This document shows positions 3,992 to 5,558 of a DNA stretch of 5,558 bases, piece after piece. The position numbers and the translations under genes are program-made. The notes under the pieces were generated by a model. It saw only the letters and a list, made by a program, of their open reading frames with translations. It did not search any database and had not been told where the DNA came from. Origin of the DNA: Dehalococcoidia bacterium. GTDB lineage: Bacteria > Chloroflexota > Dehalococcoidia > GIF9 > AB-539-J10. The stretch covers positions 1 through 5,558 of the forward strand of contig JAGYOV010000071.1 of assembly GCA_018399375.1 (NCBI GenBank), read 5' to 3'. Positions within the stretch are counted from its first letter, which is position 1; each line of letters begins with the position of its first letter.

Positions 3992-4531
3992 GTGACAGAT
4001 AAAAATGATATGAAAGAAAAGATAAGAGAAATCTACGGAGTTTTGCCTAAATTAGATGATCGGCGATGTGGATATGAAACTTGTGGAGAATTTGCCAGAG
4101 CGGTAGCCGAGGGAAGGGCCCCATGCTATGGATGTGTTAGTGGGGGACCGGTGGTAGCTGCTAAGGTCTGTGAAATTATGGGAGCTAAAGTTCCTGAACA
4201 GGCGGTTTCTCAATTTGATCCTAGCCCTGGATTCTATCAATCTGGATTAGGTGGGGGTAGAGGTATGGGAATGGGTATGGGTAGAGGTATGGGTCGCGGC
4301 ATGGGTATGGGAATGGGGCGTGGTATGGGTAGAGGGATGGGCATGAGAGCCGGAATGATGCCACCAGTTAGCCCAACGCCACAGTCTCTAGCCCCGGGGC
4401 AGGACATTGGAACGCTCAAAGCTGAATCACAAATGCTATCACAACAGCTATCTGAAATTCAACGCCGTATCGAAGAGATGGAAAGGAAAGGAAATGTGGA
4501 GAAAGAAATTCCGAGGAGGTCGGAGGAATAG
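3992..4531 (+). CDS. Cys-motif (Fe-S-like) protein with Gly-Met-Arg repeats and coiled-coil tail
   Basis: A 179-residue, three-part protein. Residues 8-50 resemble the small (Fe-S) domain of the ACDS-gamma/RnfB kind (LPKxNCGxCGxxxCxxFAxAVAxG). Here LPKLDDRRCGYETCGEFARA is followed by PCYGC, giving C26-x4-C31-x13-C45-x2-C48; C60 is extra. The usual first cysteine is absent and the last pair is CxxC, so cluster binding is plausible but in a variant arrangement. Residues 86-119 are a near-perfect GMGMGRGMGRGM repeat, like the Gly-rich parts of DUF5320 proteins. Residues 138-166 are a coiled coil (TLKAESQMLSQQLSEIQRRI, then EEMERK). The start is GTG 3992, after GGAGAGGAGA at 3976-3985. The stop overlaps the next gene's GTG by one base (TAGTG). 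It looks like a fusion of an Fe-S module to a DUF5320-type scaffold. Confidence 0.82.
   Translation: MTDKNDMKEKIREIYGVLPKLDDRRCGYETCGEFARAVAEGRAPCYGCVSGGPVVAAKVCEIMGAKVPEQAVSQFDPSPGFYQSGLGGGRGMGMGMGRGMGRGMGMGMGRGMGRGMGMRAGMMPPVSPTPQSLAPGQDIGTLKAESQMLSQQLSEIQRRIEEMERKGNVEKEIPRRSEE
4253..4346 (+). repeat. Gly-Met-Arg coding repeat with many GGG runs
   Basis: The coding strand repeats GGTATGGG-like and GGAATGGG-like units, with about a dozen runs of three or more G, many separated by three bases (GGGAATGGGTATGGG twice). The repeat encodes residues 88-119 of the gene at 3992. Because synonymous Arg and Gly codons vary, selection seems to be at the protein level. The G-run spacing is close to that of G-quadruplexes and would also occur in the mRNA. 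Length variation between strains is expected. Confidence 0.75.
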
Positions 4532-5025
4532 TGGATCTTTCTGAACTAAACCCGAATGTCAAGGGTAACATGTTGAGAGACAGAGTAATGGAGCAGATAC
4601 TGCTATATGGTAAAGGCCTCTTGCGTGTTCACAAGCTGCCGACTGATGGCGAAGGACACGATTTAAAAGTAACGAAAAAAGGTGTGTTTAAGTCGGTATT
4701 CCTGCATTTGAAGGGAGGATTTGATCTTCAGCCTGATAGCACGTTTATATTTGATATAAGTGTGAAGGCTATAGCATCTAACCATTGCTATTTTGTTGTC
4801 GGGGCATGTTTAAACCCTCGAACAATGGAAATTCATGATAGGATGCTATTTTTACCTCTAGAAATAGTGGATAAGAACGGTGTAGAGGTAAGAACGGGTG
4901 GTGATATGCGGCGTAGGATAACAATTGGAATATCGGAAGAAACGCAAAGTAAATGGGCGCAATATATTATTGACAGAAAGGATTTAGCTAACAAGATTCT
5001 TGCAAAATTCCAGGAAATTGCATAG
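4531..5025 (+). CDS. unknown protein, possible degenerate PD-(D/E)XK nuclease-like fold
   Basis: A 164-residue protein I do not recognise by name. The order of elements resembles DUF4365/Holliday-resolvase-like PD-(D/E)XK proteins. First comes an N-terminal helix (KGNMLRDRVMEQILLYGKG, 11-29), then a strand and P-x-x-DG-x-GHDLKV (37-47) with D44 in the metal-Asp position. VFLHLKGGFD (56-65) follows, where E/Q-x-K would be expected but H59-L-K61 is seen. A third strand block is CYFVVGACLNPRTMEIHDRM (86-105). The C-terminal helix is SKWAQYIIDRKDLANKILAK (140-159). The H for E/Q change suggests binding without cleavage, or that the fold guess is wrong. GTG 4531 overlaps the previous stop by one base and has GGAGG at 4522-4526, so the two are coupled. 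No membrane segments or signal peptide are visible. Confidence 0.75.
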   Translation: MDLSELNPNVKGNMLRDRVMEQILLYGKGLLRVHKLPTDGEGHDLKVTKKGVFKSVFLHLKGGFDLQPDSTFIFDISVKAIASNHCYFVVGACLNPRTMEIHDRMLFLPLEIVDKNGVEVRTGGDMRRRITIGISEETQSKWAQYIIDRKDLANKILAKFQEIA

Positions 5026-5204
5026 TAAACTAAAATGGTGGCAACGCTCTAAAACTGAGCAAAACATCATCATACCTTGATGTGAGTGTAAATTTAATCT
5101 AAAAAAGAGTCACCAAGGCTAGAGTGGTCTTTAACCAGTATTGGAGTGTTTATTAAGTCTAGTCTAGTTCAGATAAATTGATATATAATTTGTCTATTTC
5201 AAAC

Positions 5205-5222
5205 TCTCTTTGCAAAAAGAGA
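5205..5222 (+). promoter_or_regulatory. perfect 7-bp hairpin with GCAA loop
   Basis: TCTCTTT (5205-5211) and AAAGAGA (5216-5222) pair perfectly around GCAA, which is a GNRA-class tetraloop if transcribed. It sits upstream of the likely promoter of the response regulator and downstream of a TATAAT. It could be an operator, a leader element of a longer transcript, or the weak end of the upstream transcript. No U-tract follows, so an ordinary intrinsic terminator is unlikely. Confidence 0.45.
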
Positions 5223-5232
5223 ATAGTTCATG

Positions 5233-5260
5233 TTGCTAATAGAAGGTTACGGCATATTTA
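5233..5260 (+). promoter_or_regulatory. candidate promoter of the response regulator
   Basis: TTGCTA at 5233-5238 and TATTTA at 5255-5260 are separated by 16 bases and each match the sigma70 consensus at four of six positions. Transcription from here would give a leader of about 20 to 25 bases, including the AGGA at 5276-5279 before ATG 5290. The match is modest and the TATAAT at 5184-5189 is an alternative. Confidence 0.3.
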
Positions 5261-5289
5261 GGCCCTCTAAAAATTAGGACAGATCAAAA

Positions 5290-5558
5290 ATGAATGAGAA
5301 GGAAGCTATCCTTATCGTTGATGACGAGGAAAATATCCGTAAGCTCCTAAGCCAGATGCTGATTGCTGAGGGCTATGAATGCAGGGAAACCGGTGGTGCT
5401 GCCAGTGCCCTGGAGGAATTACAAAGCGGAGATATTGCACTCGTGCTCCTCGATATCAAGATGCCGGGTAAGTCGGGGGTTCAGTTACTGCCTGAAATAA
5501 AAACCGGTTACCCGGACACATTAGTAATTATGGCCACCGCCGTCACCGATACATCCAC
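5290..5558 (+). CDS. response regulator receiver domain, 5' part only
   Basis: This gene runs off the window after 89 codons with no stop. It is a CheY-like receiver: ILIVDDEENIRKLL (7-20) gives the acidic pair D11/D12, LVLLDIKMPGKSG (51-63) gives the phospho-acceptor D55, and VIMATAVTD (79-87) gives the conserved T83. The conserved Lys after the fifth strand would lie past the window's end, as would any output domain. The subgroup therefore cannot be named; the IRKLLSQML and LLDIKMPGKSG patterns fit both NtrC-like activators and stand-alone or hybrid regulators. AGGA at 5276-5279 is a weak, distant ribosome-binding site, ten bases from ATG 5290. It is separated from the small-protein cluster by 264 bases and probably starts a new transcript. 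Confidence 0.93.
   Translation, partial: MNEKEAILIVDDEENIRKLLSQMLIAEGYECRETGGAASALEELQSGDIALVLLDIKMPGKSGVQLLPEIKTGYPDTLVIMATAVTDTS

Larger units (their letters stand above)
5026..5289. other. 264-base non-coding gap with operon boundary
   Basis: This AT-rich stretch separates the small-protein cluster from a response-regulator gene, and no frame of protein-like sequence was found. Weak inverted repeats occur just after the upstream stop (GCTC/GAGC near 5046-5060; CATCA/TGATG near 5066-5082), but without a T-tract, so no confident intrinsic terminator can be called. Around 5175-5191, AAATT and AATTT flank ATATAT, an interrupted palindrome containing TATAAT (5184-5189) that lacks a good -35 partner. 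The short tandem AGTCT pair near 5156-5165 is probably chance. Confidence 0.5.

Noticed and set aside
4253..4346. CRISPR-like or non-coding tandem repeat
   Set aside because: Units are short and imperfect and stay in frame as Gly-Met-Arg codons within an intact gene; there are no spacers.

Overview
The window reads as part of a chromosome or metagenomic contig from an anaerobic, medium-GC bacterium. A bifunctional-nuclease domain fused to a DUF5679-type zinc ribbon, an Allochromatium-type 2[4Fe-4S] ferredoxin, DUF5320-type Gly/Met-rich proteins and an RBPP-like metallo-beta-lactamase fit a Dehalococcoidia-like Chloroflexota best. That assignment is an inference from gene content. All genes I can support are on the + strand, mostly with strong Shine-Dalgarno sequences and short gaps.

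Layout. (1) 1-590: a Fur/PerR-family regulator with a near-consensus sigma70-type promoter (TTGACT-17-TATAAT). A perfect 12-bp palindrome covers the -10 box. The gene carries a one-base frameshift that separates the last zinc-binding CxxC from the rest. (2) 560-1455: a small unknown ORF overlapping, as ATGA, an MBL-fold hydrolase. (3) 1456-1880: a stub of an (Fe-S)-binding protein, a compound hairpin, and a 59-residue protein of unknown function. (4) 1950-3065: a Trp/Tyr-rich micro-protein, a DUF5320-like protein, a 2[4Fe-4S] ferredoxin and a 50-residue coiled-coil protein overlapping the ferredoxin. (5) 3090-3785: bifunctional nuclease plus zinc ribbon. (6) 3786-3991: the internally deleted remnant of an alpha/beta hydrolase. 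(7) 3992-5025: a Cys-motif/GM-repeat/coiled-coil protein that overlaps by one base an unknown protein resembling a PD-(D/E)XK nuclease fold. (8) 5026-5558: a non-coding gap and the start of a response regulator that runs off the window.

The most striking pattern is that four small proteins (1950, 2148, 2913 and 3992) end in similar short charged coiled coils. Their front ends differ: Trp/Tyr-rich, Gly/Tyr/Met-rich, a short polar lead, or a Cys motif with GM repeats. They surround a low-potential-type ferredoxin and lie downstream of a metal- or peroxide-type regulator. I infer a multi-subunit assembly for Fe-S or metal handling, but no member has a demonstrated function that I can name. Three broken genes in 5.5 kb suggest either an eroding accessory region or, for the Fur frameshift, a sequencing error.
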